Shown piece by piece: positions 37,697-46,230 of a stretch of 64,000 nt of DNA. The DNA is taken from contig JAQWCW010000012.1 in assembly GCA_028705775.1 (NCBI GenBank), forward strand, positions 24,689-88,688, written 5' to 3'. How positions within the stretch are numbered: the stretch's first letter is position 1; each line of letters opens with the position of its first letter. A model generated the notes under the pieces. It made no database searches. It was given only the letters and a program-made list of their open reading frames with translations, and had not been told where the DNA came from. Made by a program: the position numbers and the translations under genes. This DNA comes from Eubacteriales bacterium. GTDB taxonomy: Bacteria > Bacillota > Clostridia > Christensenellales > Aristaeellaceae.

Positions 37697-38685
37697 TGGT
37701 CAGCCTCCCCCGTTTGCGGCTTTTGCGCCTGCAGCGGACGGTTTGCATAGGCGCGCACAATACGCTGGACAAGCTCGTTGCGCACAACGTCGCCCTCCTT
37801 TAGCATTGAAACGGCTATGCCCTCAACGCCCGAAAGCACCTCGACCGCGTCTGCAAGTCCGCTCTTTTTGAACATCGGCAAATCAACTTGCGTAAGGTCG
37901 CCCGTTACGACGGCGCGCGAGCCTGCGCCAAAGCGCGTAAGGAACATTTTCATCTGCTCAGGAGTCGTATTCTGCGCTTCGTCCAGTATGACGAAGCACT
38001 CCGAAAGCGTTCTGCCGCGCATATACGCAAGCGGAGCGATTTCAACCGTTCCGCGCTCAAACAGCTTCTGATACGAATCCACGCCCATCATGTCGTAAAG
38101 CGCGTCATAAAGCGGGCGAAGATAAGGGTCAACCTTCTGCGTCAAATCGCCGGGCAGAAAGCCCAGCTTCTCGCCCGCCTCAACGGCAGGCCGCGTAAGA
38201 ACAATTCTTTCAACCTCGCGGTTCTTGAGCGCCATAACAGCCATAGCTATCGCAAGATAGGTTTTCCCCGTGCCTGCGGGGCCTACCGCAAATGTGAGCT
38301 GATTGCGACGCATCATGTCCACATAATTCCTTTGCCCGAGGGTTTTTGCCTTAATCGGTTTGCCGCGATAGGTAACCGCGACAACGTCCGAAAGCAGCTC
38401 GTCCATGTCCTCAAGCCTGCCGGAACGCCTGAGCTCAAGCGCGTAGCGAATCCTCGTTCTGTCCGTTTCCTCGCCCGACGCGGACAGCTCCATCAGCTTT
38501 TCAAGCACGTCGCGGGCAATCAGAACGTCGTTTTCGCTTCCGGAAATCTCAACCCTGTCCGCGCGAAGCGCGATAGCCGTTCCCGTTTCCTGCTCGATGA
38601 GCGCAATATTGCGGTCGCCCGCTCCGAAAAGCGCGGAGTACGCCTCCATTGATGAAATCTTCGGCACGAGGTCAAGCTTTACCAA
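37693..38685 (-). CDS. phoH: PhoH-family ATPase
   Basis: The protein has 330 residues. The core has Walker A GPAGTGKTYLA (135-145), Walker B with FVILDEAQN, and TGDLTQVDLP. An N-terminal segment (about 1-100) resembles the KH-like region of PhoH/YbeZ. PhoH proteins act with YbeY in RNA processing and may be helicase-like; the biochemical role is not settled. The stop overlaps the pgpH start by 4 bases, placing it first in the phoH-pgpH-ybeY-cdd-era series. The gap to yqfD is 48 bases. Confidence 0.95.
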   Translation of the reverse strand: MVKLDLVPKISSMEAYSALFGAGDRNIALIEQETGTAIALRADRVEISGSENDVLIARDVLEKLMELSASGEETDRTRIRYALELRRSGRLEDMDELLSDVVAVTYRGKPIKAKTLGQRNYVDMMRRNQLTFAVGPAGTGKTYLAIAMAVMALKNREVERIVLTRPAVEAGEKLGFLPGDLTQKVDPYLRPLYDALYDMMGVDSYQKLFERGTVEIAPLAYMRGRTLSECFVILDEAQNTTPEQMKMFLTRFGAGSRAVVTGDLTQVDLPMFKKSGLADAVEVLSGVEGIAVSMLKEGDVVRNELVQRIVRAYANRPLQAQKPQTGEADQ

Positions 38686-38733
38686 ATATATCTTCCTCCG
38701 GTTTCACAGAAATAATATATGAAAGACATTGCA

Positions 38734-39888
38734 TCAATCCGTGCCGGAGCGTTCGGCGGCAATATCCTTCCGCAGCTCAAGCGTCATACTGACCAAAGTG
38801 TTTTCATCGTCTATGATACTATAAACTGCCCATTTGTCAACTATTTCACCGTTTGCAAGCCCTTCATCACACATAAGGGAAAAGAGGGTCTGCTCTGCCT
38901 CCGCAAGCCGCTTTTCCATATCCGCGGGCGCTTTTTTCGTCACAACCTCGCGCCTTGTTTCGCGTGATACCACAAGCGGCAGAAACGCCCCGCCGACCTC
39001 GATTTCGCTTCTGACGATGTCAAACTCGGCAAATCCGCTTTCCTCTCCGAACGCGAGCACGGGAAAGCCGAAAAGCGATATTTCGGTAATTTCCGTTTCA
39101 TTCCCCGTGCCTTCGCTCAGTATATCAAAGTTCGGCACGACAATCGACTTTTCAGCCCATACCCTTGCCGCAGCGCTCGCCGCCGCCTTTACCGGCACGG
39201 TTTTGCCTCCCGAATTCCGCTCCTGACCCAGAACGAGCGTTTCGCCCTTCACCACAACGTCGCCCGCCTCTTTGAGCGGCGTTCCGGCGGTAACGACAAG
39301 CGAGAGCAAAACCCCGCTTTCGGAGGCTACGATATCGTGCCAGCCGCAGATGTCGGAAACGGGCGGCGCCTCGACTCCGCGCGTCAGCTTAACCTCCAGC
39401 CAAAGCCCGTTTACGCGTGTTTCAATCCACGCTATCTTCGGAAAGCGCAGAATCAGCTTTTCCCTTATATCATTGGGCGAAACCGCCGATTTTGCGCAGC
39501 CGGACGAAAAGCCGTATTCCTCAAGCGCTTCAAGCACGGCGGGAGAATATGCGCCCGCGCCCGAAACGGAAACGAACCAGCAGCGCGAGCAGAAAACGCC
39601 CGAAAGCGCGGCGGCGACAAAAAGCCCGATAAGCAGAAAACGCCAGCGGGAAAGGAAGATAAGAGCGCGCCTTACGGGGCTTTCCGATACGATTTCAGCC
39701 TTGTATCCGCTTTCGCGCGCCGCCTGAAGGAAAAGCTCCTTTGCGCTTTCACGAACAGCTACGACGGCGGTATGCCTTTTCGGAAGCGAAACCTCGCCGA
39801 TAACAGCGCCCCTTTCGCGCATTGCGAGAATCAGCTTTTCGATGTACAGCCCCTCAACCGCGATTCTTAAAAACAACGGCTTATCCAT
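38734..39888 (-). CDS. yqfD: Sporulation protein YqfD
   Basis: The protein has 384 residues from ATG 39888, with GAGGAG 7 bases upstream; a longer frame would run through yqfC. The N-terminal cytosolic part (IAVEGLYIEKLILAMRERGA) is followed by one membrane helix near residue 85-105 and an outside region with SVSGAGAYSPAVLEALEEYG, VNGLWLEVKLTRGVEAP and VKGETLVLG. This matches YqfD, a forespore/mother cell engulfment-stage protein under sigma E in Bacillus. It overlaps the yqfC end by 8 bases. Confidence 0.9.
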   Translation of the reverse strand: MDKPLFLRIAVEGLYIEKLILAMRERGAVIGEVSLPKRHTAVVAVRESAKELFLQAARESGYKAEIVSESPVRRALIFLSRWRFLLIGLFVAAALSGVFCSRCWFVSVSGAGAYSPAVLEALEEYGFSSGCAKSAVSPNDIREKLILRFPKIAWIETRVNGLWLEVKLTRGVEAPPVSDICGWHDIVASESGVLLSLVVTAGTPLKEAGDVVVKGETLVLGQERNSGGKTVPVKAAASAAARVWAEKSIVVPNFDILSEGTGNETEITEISLFGFPVLAFGEESGFAEFDIVRSEIEVGGAFLPLVVSRETRREVVTKKAPADMEKRLAEAEQTLFSLMCDEGLANGEIVDKWAVYSIIDDENTLVSMTLELRKDIAAERSGTD

Positions 39889-40153
39889 CGCTGCGCTCCT
39901 CGGCGGAGTAGCCAACCGACAGAACGCGCCCGCAGATAAGCGCGTCCTCCGTCGCATAATCCTTGATGGCAAGCTCAAAGCCGGAAACGGCAAGCTCGCC
40001 GCGCTTGGTTCTCAGAACTATTCTCTCCCGCGAAAAGAAGGTTATGCCGCGATGTCCCTCTATAAGCACTTCCTCGCGGCCGCTTAACGTCACCCTTGGC
40101 TGACCGCCGAGAATCTCGGCGGCGTCCCGCTTAACGCCGCTTAAAAAACGCAT
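39881..40153 (-). CDS. yqfC: Sporulation protein YqfC
   Basis: The protein has 90 residues. The sequence VTLSGREEVLIEGHRGI followed by RIVLRTKRGELAVSGF is typical of YqfC, a YabP-like beta-rich protein found only in spore formers. It is expressed in the mother cell in Bacillus. GGGAGG precedes the ATG. A candidate sigma-E promoter lies at 40192-40220. It is translationally linked to yqfD by overlap. Confidence 0.9.
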   Translation of the reverse strand: MRFLSGVKRDAAEILGGQPRVTLSGREEVLIEGHRGITFFSRERIVLRTKRGELAVSGFELAIKDYATEDALICGRVLSVGYSAEERSDG

Positions 40154-40191
40154 ATGCCCTCCCGCTGCGCGAAAAAGCCCGCGCGCGGTTA

Positions 40192-40220
40192 AGCCTATGC
40201 GTTTTAAGCGATATGTATTC
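40192..40220 (-). promoter_or_regulatory. Candidate sigma-E promoter of yqfCD
   Basis: On the minus strand GAATACA (40220-40214) and CATAGGCT (40199-40192) are 14 bases apart, against a consensus of KMATATT, 14-15 bases, CATACAMT. The match is 5 of 7 and 6 of 8. Position about 40 bases before the ATG fits. Confidence 0.4.
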
Positions 40221-40224
40221 CGCT

Positions 40225-41403
40225 TTACTCCTCGCCGTCCGGGGCGATTGCGCCGCTTGACACCTGCGAGAGCCGCCTTTGAAGCTGTTTTGTGCGGCTT
40301 GAGGCGGATTCAATCTCCGAGCTTGCCTGCTGAAGGCGAAGCTGCGTTTTTTCAAGCAGCTGCGCGAACGCGGCGAATTCCTCGCGCACGGTCATGAGCA
40401 GCTTGAAAACCTCCTGCGAGCGCTCCGCAATCGCTATCGACTGGAAGCCTGTCTGGAGGCTTGAAAGAAGCGCGCAAAGCGTACTCGGTCCCGAAGGAAG
40501 CACCCGATAGCGCTTTTGCAGCTCGATAAAGGTTTCCTCCTTGGAAACGAGCGCAGCGTACAGGCTTTCCGTCGGCACGAACATGACGGCGTAATCGACG
40601 GTGAACGGCGGCTTTATATATTTTTCGCTGATTTGCTTTGCCTGAAGCATAATCGCCCTGCTGAGCGCCTTTTCAGCCTCGGCGGCAGCGGCGGAATCGC
40701 CGTTCTCAAGCGCGTTTTGCCAGCGGCGGCTGTCCTCAAGAGGGAATTTGCTGTCAACCGCAAGATAAACGGGCTTTGCGCCGCCGCGCGGAGAGGGCAG
40801 CTTCAGGGCGAACTCGACCCTCTGCCCCGAAGCGGGAACAACCTCGCAGTTGCGCTCAAACTGCGTCGGCGCGAGCATTTCGGTAAGCAGCGCTTCAAGC
40901 TGCATTTCGCCCCATACTCCTCGCGTTTTGACGTTCGTGAGCGTTTTCCTTATGTCGGCAACCCCGTGAGCAAGCTCCTGCATTTCGCCAAGCCCGCGCC
41001 CTACCTCGGCAAGCCTTTTTGAAACCGCGTTGAAGCTCTCCGTAAGCTGCTTTTCAAGCACGTTTTGCAGCCTGTCGTCAACCGTCCGGCGCATTTCGGT
41101 GAGCTGCCGCTCGTTCTCAAGCCTTATTCTTTCAAGCCTTTCCTCCTGAATCGCGCTGACCTGAAGAATGCGCTGGGAAAGCGCGTCCATCTGCGCCTGC
41201 TCGGTTCTCAGGCTCTCGTTTACGGCGCTGTAAAGCCCGCCCTCCATATGATAAAGGCGGGCGTTGATTTCATCCTCGCGCAGAGCCGCTTCCCCGCTTG
41301 TTCTCTCCATGCGGGCAATGCGCGCAAGAAGCAGCAGAACGGCGGCGACAAGAATAAGAGAAAGAAAGATAAGCAGCACTACCGGAGCAGACCATTCACT
41401 CAT
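40225..41403 (-). CDS. rmuC: DNA recombination protein RmuC
   Basis: The protein has 392 residues. One membrane helix (VVLLIFLSLILVAAVLLLLA) is followed by a long coiled coil (about 35-125). The RmuC nuclease-like domain carries VKTRGVWGEMQLEALLTEML, then a core ending YLAVDSKFPLEDS, and FVPTESLYAALV. RmuC limits inversions at short inverted repeats in E. coli. The start is ATG 41403 (another ATG one codon upstream), 7 bases after AAGGAG, overlapping the alarmone synthetase gene by 8 bases. Confidence 0.93.
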   Translation of the reverse strand: MSEWSAPVVLLIFLSLILVAAVLLLLARIARMERTSGEAALREDEINARLYHMEGGLYSAVNESLRTEQAQMDALSQRILQVSAIQEERLERIRLENERQLTEMRRTVDDRLQNVLEKQLTESFNAVSKRLAEVGRGLGEMQELAHGVADIRKTLTNVKTRGVWGEMQLEALLTEMLAPTQFERNCEVVPASGQRVEFALKLPSPRGGAKPVYLAVDSKFPLEDSRRWQNALENGDSAAAAEAEKALSRAIMLQAKQISEKYIKPPFTVDYAVMFVPTESLYAALVSKEETFIELQKRYRVLPSGPSTLCALLSSLQTGFQSIAIAERSQEVFKLLMTVREEFAAFAQLLEKTQLRLQQASSEIESASSRTKQLQRRLSQVSSGAIAPDGEE

Positions 41404-42091
41404 CATTCTGCTCCTTGTCGGCAAGCGTTTTATGATAAAGCTCCTGCATTCTTATATCAGTCTGATTGATAACGTCGGCGCAGGCGGTAAGCTCCCTCAC
41501 CACTTCCTCCGAAACGGGCCCCTTGCTCTTATAGTGTATGTCATGCTCAAGCGTCGCCCAAAAATCCATTGCGACCGTGCGAATCTGGATTTCAACCGGC
41601 ACATAGCGCTTTTTATCCGAAAAGAAAACGGGAACGGTAACTATAAGGTGAAGGCTGTGATAGCCGTTCGGCTTGGGATTCTGAATATAATCGCGCTGCC
41701 TTACAAGGTGAATGTCGTCCTGCTGGCAGAGCATCGAGGCTATGGTATAAATATCCTCAATATAGGAGCAGATGACGCGAACGCCCGCCAAATCGAAAAG
41801 ATTGTCCTGCGCCGTCTGAACGTCCACGGCAAGATTCTTGCGCCGCAGCTTTTCGGCAACCGAATACGGCGATTTAACCCTGCACTGAATCGAGTGGATA
41901 GGGTTTCGGCTGTGCAGCGCCTGAAACTCGTCGTTCAGGATATCAAGCTTTGTTGCGACTTCCTTCGTAGCGCTTTCGTACATAAGCGCTACGCGCAGGT
42001 AATCCTTCGCAAGCTGAGCCAGCTCGCGCTGCTCCGGCGTCATGGACGTATCAAGCTCGTCAAGCTTTATCGGAATCCTCTGGATTATCAT
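41396..42091 (-). CDS. Small alarmone synthetase (GTP pyrophosphokinase, RelQ-like)
   Basis: The protein has 231 residues. It has the RelA/SpoT synthetase domain only: VKSPYSVAEKLRRK, DLAGVRVICSYIEDIY, NPKPNGYHSLHLIVTVP, PVEIQIRTVAMDFWATLEHD. There is no hydrolase, TGS or ACT domain. It should make (p)ppGpp from ATP and GDP or GTP. The start ATG 42091 lies 32 bases inside the 3' end of the dCMP deaminase gene, with GGAGGAGACGG upstream. A longer frame would overlap that gene further. Subtype RelQ over RelP is inferred. Confidence 0.9.
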   Translation of the reverse strand: MIIQRIPIKLDELDTSMTPEQRELAQLAKDYLRVALMYESATKEVATKLDILNDEFQALHSRNPIHSIQCRVKSPYSVAEKLRRKNLAVDVQTAQDNLFDLAGVRVICSYIEDIYTIASMLCQQDDIHLVRQRDYIQNPKPNGYHSLHLIVTVPVFFSDKKRYVPVEIQIRTVAMDFWATLEHDIHYKSKGPVSEEVVRELTACADVINQTDIRMQELYHKTLADKEQNDE

Positions 42092-42563
42092 TGATTTCCG
42101 TCTCCTCCAAAGCGGGGTCGAATTGCTCCAGAGTGACCCCCGCTTCCTTGAAAATTTCAAGCGTGAATTTATCCGGATACCCCTTTTCATAAACTACGCG
42201 GCTGATGCCCGCGTTAACAATCATTTTCGCGCATACGCTGCACGGCTGATGCGTGCAGTAAAGCGTAGCGCCGTCGATGGAAACGCCGAGGCGCGCGGCT
42301 TGAATAATCGCGTTCTGCTCGGCATGAACGGCATAGCAGACCTCAGCGCGCGTTCCGCTCTCTATTCCGAGCTGCCGCCTGAGGCACACGCCCTTTTCGC
42401 GGCAGGTTTTAAGCCCCGCCGGAGCGCCGTTGTAGCCGGTCGTCATAATGCGCTTATTTTTGACTATTACCGAGCCGATTTCCCTTCCGGCGGCATAGCA
42501 GCTCGTCCATGTTGACACAAGCCGCGCCATTTCCATGAATCTTTTATCCCATTTATCCATCAT
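42060..42563 (-). CDS. dCMP deaminase family protein (ComEB-like)
   Basis: The protein has 167 residues. Zinc motifs are HAEQNAIIQAA and CTHQPCSVCAKM; GYNGAPAGLKTCREKG before them is typical of dCMP deaminases. It turns dCMP into dUMP for thymidylate synthesis. Start ATG 42563 is 7 bases after AAGGAG; the longer frame has no binding site. The acidic tail (EETEINDNPEDSDKA) overlaps the alarmone synthetase start. It heads the minus-strand operon with a strong promoter at 42608-42636. Confidence 0.92.
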   Translation of the reverse strand: MMDKWDKRFMEMARLVSTWTSCYAAGREIGSVIVKNKRIMTTGYNGAPAGLKTCREKGVCLRRQLGIESGTRAEVCYAVHAEQNAIIQAARLGVSIDGATLYCTHQPCSVCAKMIVNAGISRVVYEKGYPDKFTLEIFKEAGVTLEQFDPALEETEINDNPEDSDKA

Positions 42564-42607
42564 AAGTACGCTCCTTATCAACAAAAACGAACGCTTTTTC
42601 TCATAAA

Positions 42608-42636
42608 AGTATATCTGAATCGAAAGTGCTTGTCAA
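42608..42636 (-). promoter_or_regulatory. Sigma-A promoter of the deaminase-alarmone-rmuC operon
   Basis: Consensus TTGACA (42636-42631) and TATACT (42613-42608) are 17 bases apart on the minus strand. Confidence 0.75.
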
Positions 42637-42666
42637 TCATATTGATGGCGCGCGCCCGCATATCCT
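42637..42666 (+). promoter_or_regulatory. Candidate sigma-E promoter of the spoVB-like gene
   Basis: TCATATT (42637-42643) and CATATCCT (42659-42666) are 15 bases apart, close to KMATATT, 14-15 bases, CATACAMT. The leader would be only about 10 bases, which is short, so confidence is limited. Confidence 0.35.
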
Positions 42667-42682
42667 CATCGGGGTGCTGTGA

Positions 42683-43984
42683 ATGAAAAAGAAATACGGC
42701 TTCTTGAAATCGGCGCTTATTCTGACGGCTGCCAACGCCGCCGTGCGCGGAATCGGCTTCCTGCTGCGGCTTATGCTCAGCCGCTCGCTCGGCGCGCGTC
42801 TTATCGGCTATCTTGAGATGACGAGCGTTGTTCAGATGTTTCTGATAACCTTCACAACGGCGGGGCTTCCGCTTGCCGTATCGAGAATGGTTGCGCGCGA
42901 AAGCACGAGCAAAGGCAAGCTAGAGGTTCTGCTTTCGGGCAAGCAGGCGGTTGCGCGCCTGTCGCTTATCCTGCTCCCCCTCTATCTTGCCCTGATACCG
43001 CTCCTTGCAAGGCTGATGGGCTTAAAGACGCTAATCTATCCCCTTGCCGCCTACGCCCCCTGTATGCTGGTGCTTGGCTTTTCGGGCATTTACAACGGCT
43101 ACTGCTACGGGCTTGGGCGCGAGGAGCTGCCCGCCCTTAACGAGATTGCAGAGCAGGCAATCCGCTTCGTCTGCGCCGCCGCGCTGCTTTACACCCTGTC
43201 GGGCGCGCGCGAGGGAATACTGATGATAATACCCGCAATGGCAATGCTTGCGGGCGAGAGCGGCGGGCTTATTCTTATGCGCTTTCTTCTGCGCAGGGAA
43301 ATAAAATGCGGCAAGGCGGAAAAATACGCGAGTCGCCTTGCGGAGCTGACTTCGCTTTCAATGCCCGCAACCGGCGCGCGGCTGACGGGAACGCTGCTTC
43401 GGCTTGCTTCTACTCTCCTGACGCCCCTGCTTCTCGTAAGAATCGGCGAAACGGCGTCGGAAGCGGCGGAAATGGTCGGACTTCTGCACGGAATGGCAAT
43501 GCCCGTCGTATTCCTGCCCGGAATCGCAACGGGAGCGATAGCGATGCTTGTGCTGCCAAGGGCGGCAAAAAGAACAGGCAGCGCCGCGCGCGATTATTCC
43601 TCGCGCGTGCTTGCTCCCTGCGCCGCTTTAGGGCTTCTATGCGCGCTTATCGTATACTTTTCAGCGCCGTTCATTGCTGTTTCGCTCTATAATCAGCCGC
43701 TGCTTTCGGGAATGCTGCGTCTGCTGGCTCCCTGCGTGCTTTTCGGCGCGCTGCTTCAGGTTTCGGGCGGGCTGCTTGCGGGAATGGGCAGGCAGCGGGA
43801 AAGCCTTGTATCGGCAATCGTATCGTCCGCGCTGTCCCTTGCCGGTATGTTTGTGTTCATGTACCTGATGAGGCTTGGAATAAACGGGGCAATCTACGCG
43901 ATGTGGGTCGGCGAGGGCGTTCAGCTTTTTATGCAGCTGCGCGCGCTTTCCGTCAGCCCGCGTTCTTCTCAAGAAGGCGCATAA
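42683..43984 (+). CDS. spoVB: SpoVB-like MATE/MOP flippase
   Basis: The protein has 433 residues and about 12 membrane helices. The N-terminus SALILTAANAAVRGIGFLLR and LGARLIGYLEMTSVVQMF are typical of stage V sporulation protein B and related MOP-family lipid-linked oligosaccharide flippases. SpoVB is slightly longer in Bacillus (about 520 residues), so this may be a shortened SpoVB or a related flippase for cortex or vegetative wall precursors. GGGGTG precedes the ATG. The 3' end overlaps the convergent SNF2 gene by 32 bases. Confidence 0.85.
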   Translation: MKKKYGFLKSALILTAANAAVRGIGFLLRLMLSRSLGARLIGYLEMTSVVQMFLITFTTAGLPLAVSRMVARESTSKGKLEVLLSGKQAVARLSLILLPLYLALIPLLARLMGLKTLIYPLAAYAPCMLVLGFSGIYNGYCYGLGREELPALNEIAEQAIRFVCAAALLYTLSGAREGILMIIPAMAMLAGESGGLILMRFLLRREIKCGKAEKYASRLAELTSLSMPATGARLTGTLLRLASTLLTPLLLVRIGETASEAAEMVGLLHGMAMPVVFLPGIATGAIAMLVLPRAAKRTGSAARDYSSRVLAPCAALGLLCALIVYFSAPFIAVSLYNQPLLSGMLRLLAPCVLFGALLQVSGGLLAGMGRQRESLVSAIVSSALSLAGMFVFMYLMRLGINGAIYAMWVGEGVQLFMQLRALSVSPRSSQEGA

Positions 43985-45695
43985 CGTGGCGTCTTGCCGC
44001 GCCTGCGGCGCGCTCCTGCTCCTCCATAGACGGAATCGCGTCCCCCATAAGCTCGACAAACTGGCTCACCTTGAGCCCGAGCGCCTCCTGCATATCCTGG
44101 TCGCTTCCGCGCGGGGAAACAAGATAGTAGCACAGCAGGCTGTCCTGCTGCCCAATTCTGTGCGCCCTGTCCTCCGCCTGCGAATGAACGGCGGGCGACC
44201 AGTCCAGTTCGCCGAACACGACGGCGGAGGCGCGCTGAAGGTTAAGCCCGCTTGCGGCGCGAAGGGAAATGCAGCACAAATCGGTTGCGCCCGACATGAA
44301 GGAAAGCACAGCCTGCTCCTTCTGCGCGGGCGTTTCGCGCCCCGTTATAAACACGGGCTTTTGCTCGGCAAGCTCCTGCTTGTACAAATCCATTACCGCG
44401 TGATGATGCGCAAAAAGCAGAACCTTTTCGCCGTTTTCGATTAGATTTTTTACAAAGGCGCTCACGAAATCAGCCTTGGCTATTCCGGTTGCCTGCCGCT
44501 CCTGCTGGGAAATCTGGTCCTCAAGAAGCGCCCTTTCGGACGCGGTCAGCTCGCTTGTGCGGTAAACCGACAGCTTTTCATAAACGCCCTGCATGAGCGC
44601 CTGAAAAAGCTTGTCGTTGACGTCAATCTCCTGAACAAGCCTGCGTTTGGGCGGCAGCTGCGAAAGCACGTCCGCTTTGACGCGCCGAAGCATCATTCCC
44701 TCGGAGCGCAGGAACTCGCCCAATGTGTCGGGATGAACGACAATCCTGTTACCGTAGCCGTAGCACCATTCGCGCGTAAAGCTCTCCCAGTCGCCGAGAA
44801 AATGGAAATCAAGAATATTTATTACATTCCATATTTCGCCGCCCACGTTATATATGGGCGTTCCCGAAAGCCCTACAACCTTGCCCGCGCTTTCGGATAT
44901 AAGGCTTGCCGCGCTGTACTTTTCCGTTCCGGCGCGCCGCAGTTCCTGAACCTCGTCAAAGATGACGGCGGGGAACTCCATCTCCGGCAGCTCTTCCTTC
45001 CAGCCGCGCAGAATCAGATAATGCGAAAGATATATGTCCGCCTTCGGCAGCGGATAGGGCTTCAAGCCCTTGATTATATGCACCTGCGGCTCTCTGCCGT
45101 CAATTCGCAGAAAGCGCTTTATTTCGGAAAGCCAGTTGAGTATAAGGTGCGGCGGCGCGATGATGAGCGCCGGAAGCGTCCTTTGCGCGGCGAGCATTGC
45201 AAGCGCCTCGACCGTTTTGCCAAGCCCCATCTCGTCCGCAAGAAGGCAGCGCTCGGAGCTTAAAAGCCAAGCAAGCCCCTCCTCCTGAAACGGGCGGAGC
45301 GAGCCGATAAAGCTGCCCTGCGGGGGAACTGCGCGCTCCGGACGGCAGCGAAGCCTTTCGCGCGATACATAATACTCCTGCGCGCCGAGCAAAAGCTCGT
45401 CAAAGCGCTTCCTGTCCGCCTTTTTGATTTCAAGCGGATAGCGGGACATGAACCAGCAAAGGTCCTGCACAACCCTTCTGTGCGCCGTAAAGCGCGCCTC
45501 GCCCCGCCTTGCGCCTGCGCTTGACGGAAAAAGGCGCTTTGCCATTTCCACCATATGGCTCTCGCCGCGCACCGTGAAGCATTTGCGCTTCCTGTTGAAC
45601 GAAAGCGTGCCGAAATATCGGCGCGGCTTGTCGTCCTCTGCATATTCCTCCTTACGGAGATAAACAGGAAGCAGATTCCGCTCCTCATCCGTCAT
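43953..45695 (-). CDS. SNF2-family ATP-dependent DNA translocase
   Basis: The protein has 580 residues. Helicase lobes: motif I LADEMGLGKTVEAL, Ia IIAPPHLILNWLSEI, motif II IFDEVQEL (a DEVQ variant of DEAH), motif III GLSGTPIYN, motif V with LRAASGLNLQRA, and motif VI SQAEDRAHRIGQ. The first 110 residues include a segment on permuted HARP/SNF2-type strands (PRRYFGTLSFNRKRKCFTVRG). No nuclease, SWIM or methyltransferase domain is fused. ATG 45695 overlaps the stop of the upstream nuclease-like gene by 4 bases. Together they form a small nuclease-translocase unit. A role in DNA repair or defence is inference. Confidence 0.88.
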   Translation of the reverse strand: MTDEERNLLPVYLRKEEYAEDDKPRRYFGTLSFNRKRKCFTVRGESHMVEMAKRLFPSSAGARRGEARFTAHRRVVQDLCWFMSRYPLEIKKADRKRFDELLLGAQEYYVSRERLRCRPERAVPPQGSFIGSLRPFQEEGLAWLLSSERCLLADEMGLGKTVEALAMLAAQRTLPALIIAPPHLILNWLSEIKRFLRIDGREPQVHIIKGLKPYPLPKADIYLSHYLILRGWKEELPEMEFPAVIFDEVQELRRAGTEKYSAASLISESAGKVVGLSGTPIYNVGGEIWNVINILDFHFLGDWESFTREWCYGYGNRIVVHPDTLGEFLRSEGMMLRRVKADVLSQLPPKRRLVQEIDVNDKLFQALMQGVYEKLSVYRTSELTASERALLEDQISQQERQATGIAKADFVSAFVKNLIENGEKVLLFAHHHAVMDLYKQELAEQKPVFITGRETPAQKEQAVLSFMSGATDLCCISLRAASGLNLQRASAVVFGELDWSPAVHSQAEDRAHRIGQQDSLLCYYLVSPRGSDQDMQEALGLKVSQFVELMGDAIPSMEEQERAAGAARRHVMRLLEKNAG

Positions 45696-46072
45696 GGAAG
45701 GCTCACCCCCCAAAGGCGATTAAGGCTTATGGTTTTAAGCGTTTTGCCGCCGCATTGCGTAGGAAGGAACACGCTTTTTTCAACGAGGCATAAAAGCTCC
45801 GTAACCATAGGGCTTTCGGCATATCGGGAAAGCTGAGCGTAAAGCGCGCGCGCGTTCGGCTTGCCCTTTTTTATTTCAACGCCGACGCCGCCGACCAAAA
45901 AATCAATACGCCTTCCGCGCCCCAAAGAAACCTCGTGCTGCGCGGGAAGATTATGAGAGGAAAAAGCGTTCATTATAATGGAATGCAGCTCGTCCTCGCT
46001 CGGCGCTGCCGGAACGCGAACGGACAATACGGCGTTTTCAACCTCCCGAAGCGTTGCCATAATGCTTTTCAT
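45692..46072 (-). CDS. Small PD-(D/E)XK nuclease-like protein coupled to SNF2
   Basis: The protein has 126 residues. The central HEVSLGRGRRIDFLVGG and VGVEIKKGK give Glu47, Asp57 and Glu66-X-Lys68, a PD-(D/E)XK catalytic pattern. Helices before and after (EDELHSIIMNAF and ARALYAQLSRYAESP) fit the fold, close in shape to VRR-NUC or Holliday-junction-resolvase-like nucleases. ATG 46072 has AAGGAG only 2 bases upstream; ATG 46060 is 14 bases away, so the start is uncertain. It has its own promoter (46104-46132) and is coupled to the SNF2 gene by ATGA. Function unproven. Confidence 0.72.
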   Translation of the reverse strand: MKSIMATLREVENAVLSVRVPAAPSEDELHSIIMNAFSSHNLPAQHEVSLGRGRRIDFLVGGVGVEIKKGKPNARALYAQLSRYAESPMVTELLCLVEKSVFLPTQCGGKTLKTISLNRLWGVSLP

Positions 46073-46103
46073 CTCTCCTTTGCGGCTTATGCGTATCGGC
46101 ATA

Positions 46104-46132
46104 AGAATAGCATTAACAGCGCATTTTGACAA
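46104..46132 (-). promoter_or_regulatory. Promoter of the nuclease-SNF2 operon
   Basis: TTGTCA (46132-46127) and TATTCT (46109-46104) are 17 bases apart on the minus strand, about 32 bases before the ATG. Confidence 0.65.
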
Positions 46133-46173
46133 GCGCGGAGCTGCGGCGGGCGCTTTTGCATACGCCTCTGCGC

Positions 46174-46202
46174 TTTACGCGTAAAAGCGGATATGGTATA
46201 AT
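46174..46202 (+). promoter_or_regulatory. Sigma-A promoter of the L,D-transpeptidase gene
   Basis: TTTACG (46174-46179) and TATAAT (46197-46202) are 17 bases apart, 28 bases before the ATG. Confidence 0.6.
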
Positions 46203-46230
46203 GAAAGCTGAAATTTCTAGGAGGGCAAAG

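Noticed and set aside
43953..45695. DISARM or other named defence system around SNF2
   Set aside because: No methyltransferase, DUF1998 or PLD gene is present, and neighbours are a flippase and an L,D-transpeptidase gene.
45692..46072. Prophage replication module (VRR-NUC plus SNF2)
   Set aside because: No other phage genes, integrase or att-like repeats are found on either side; kept only as a possible origin of the pair.
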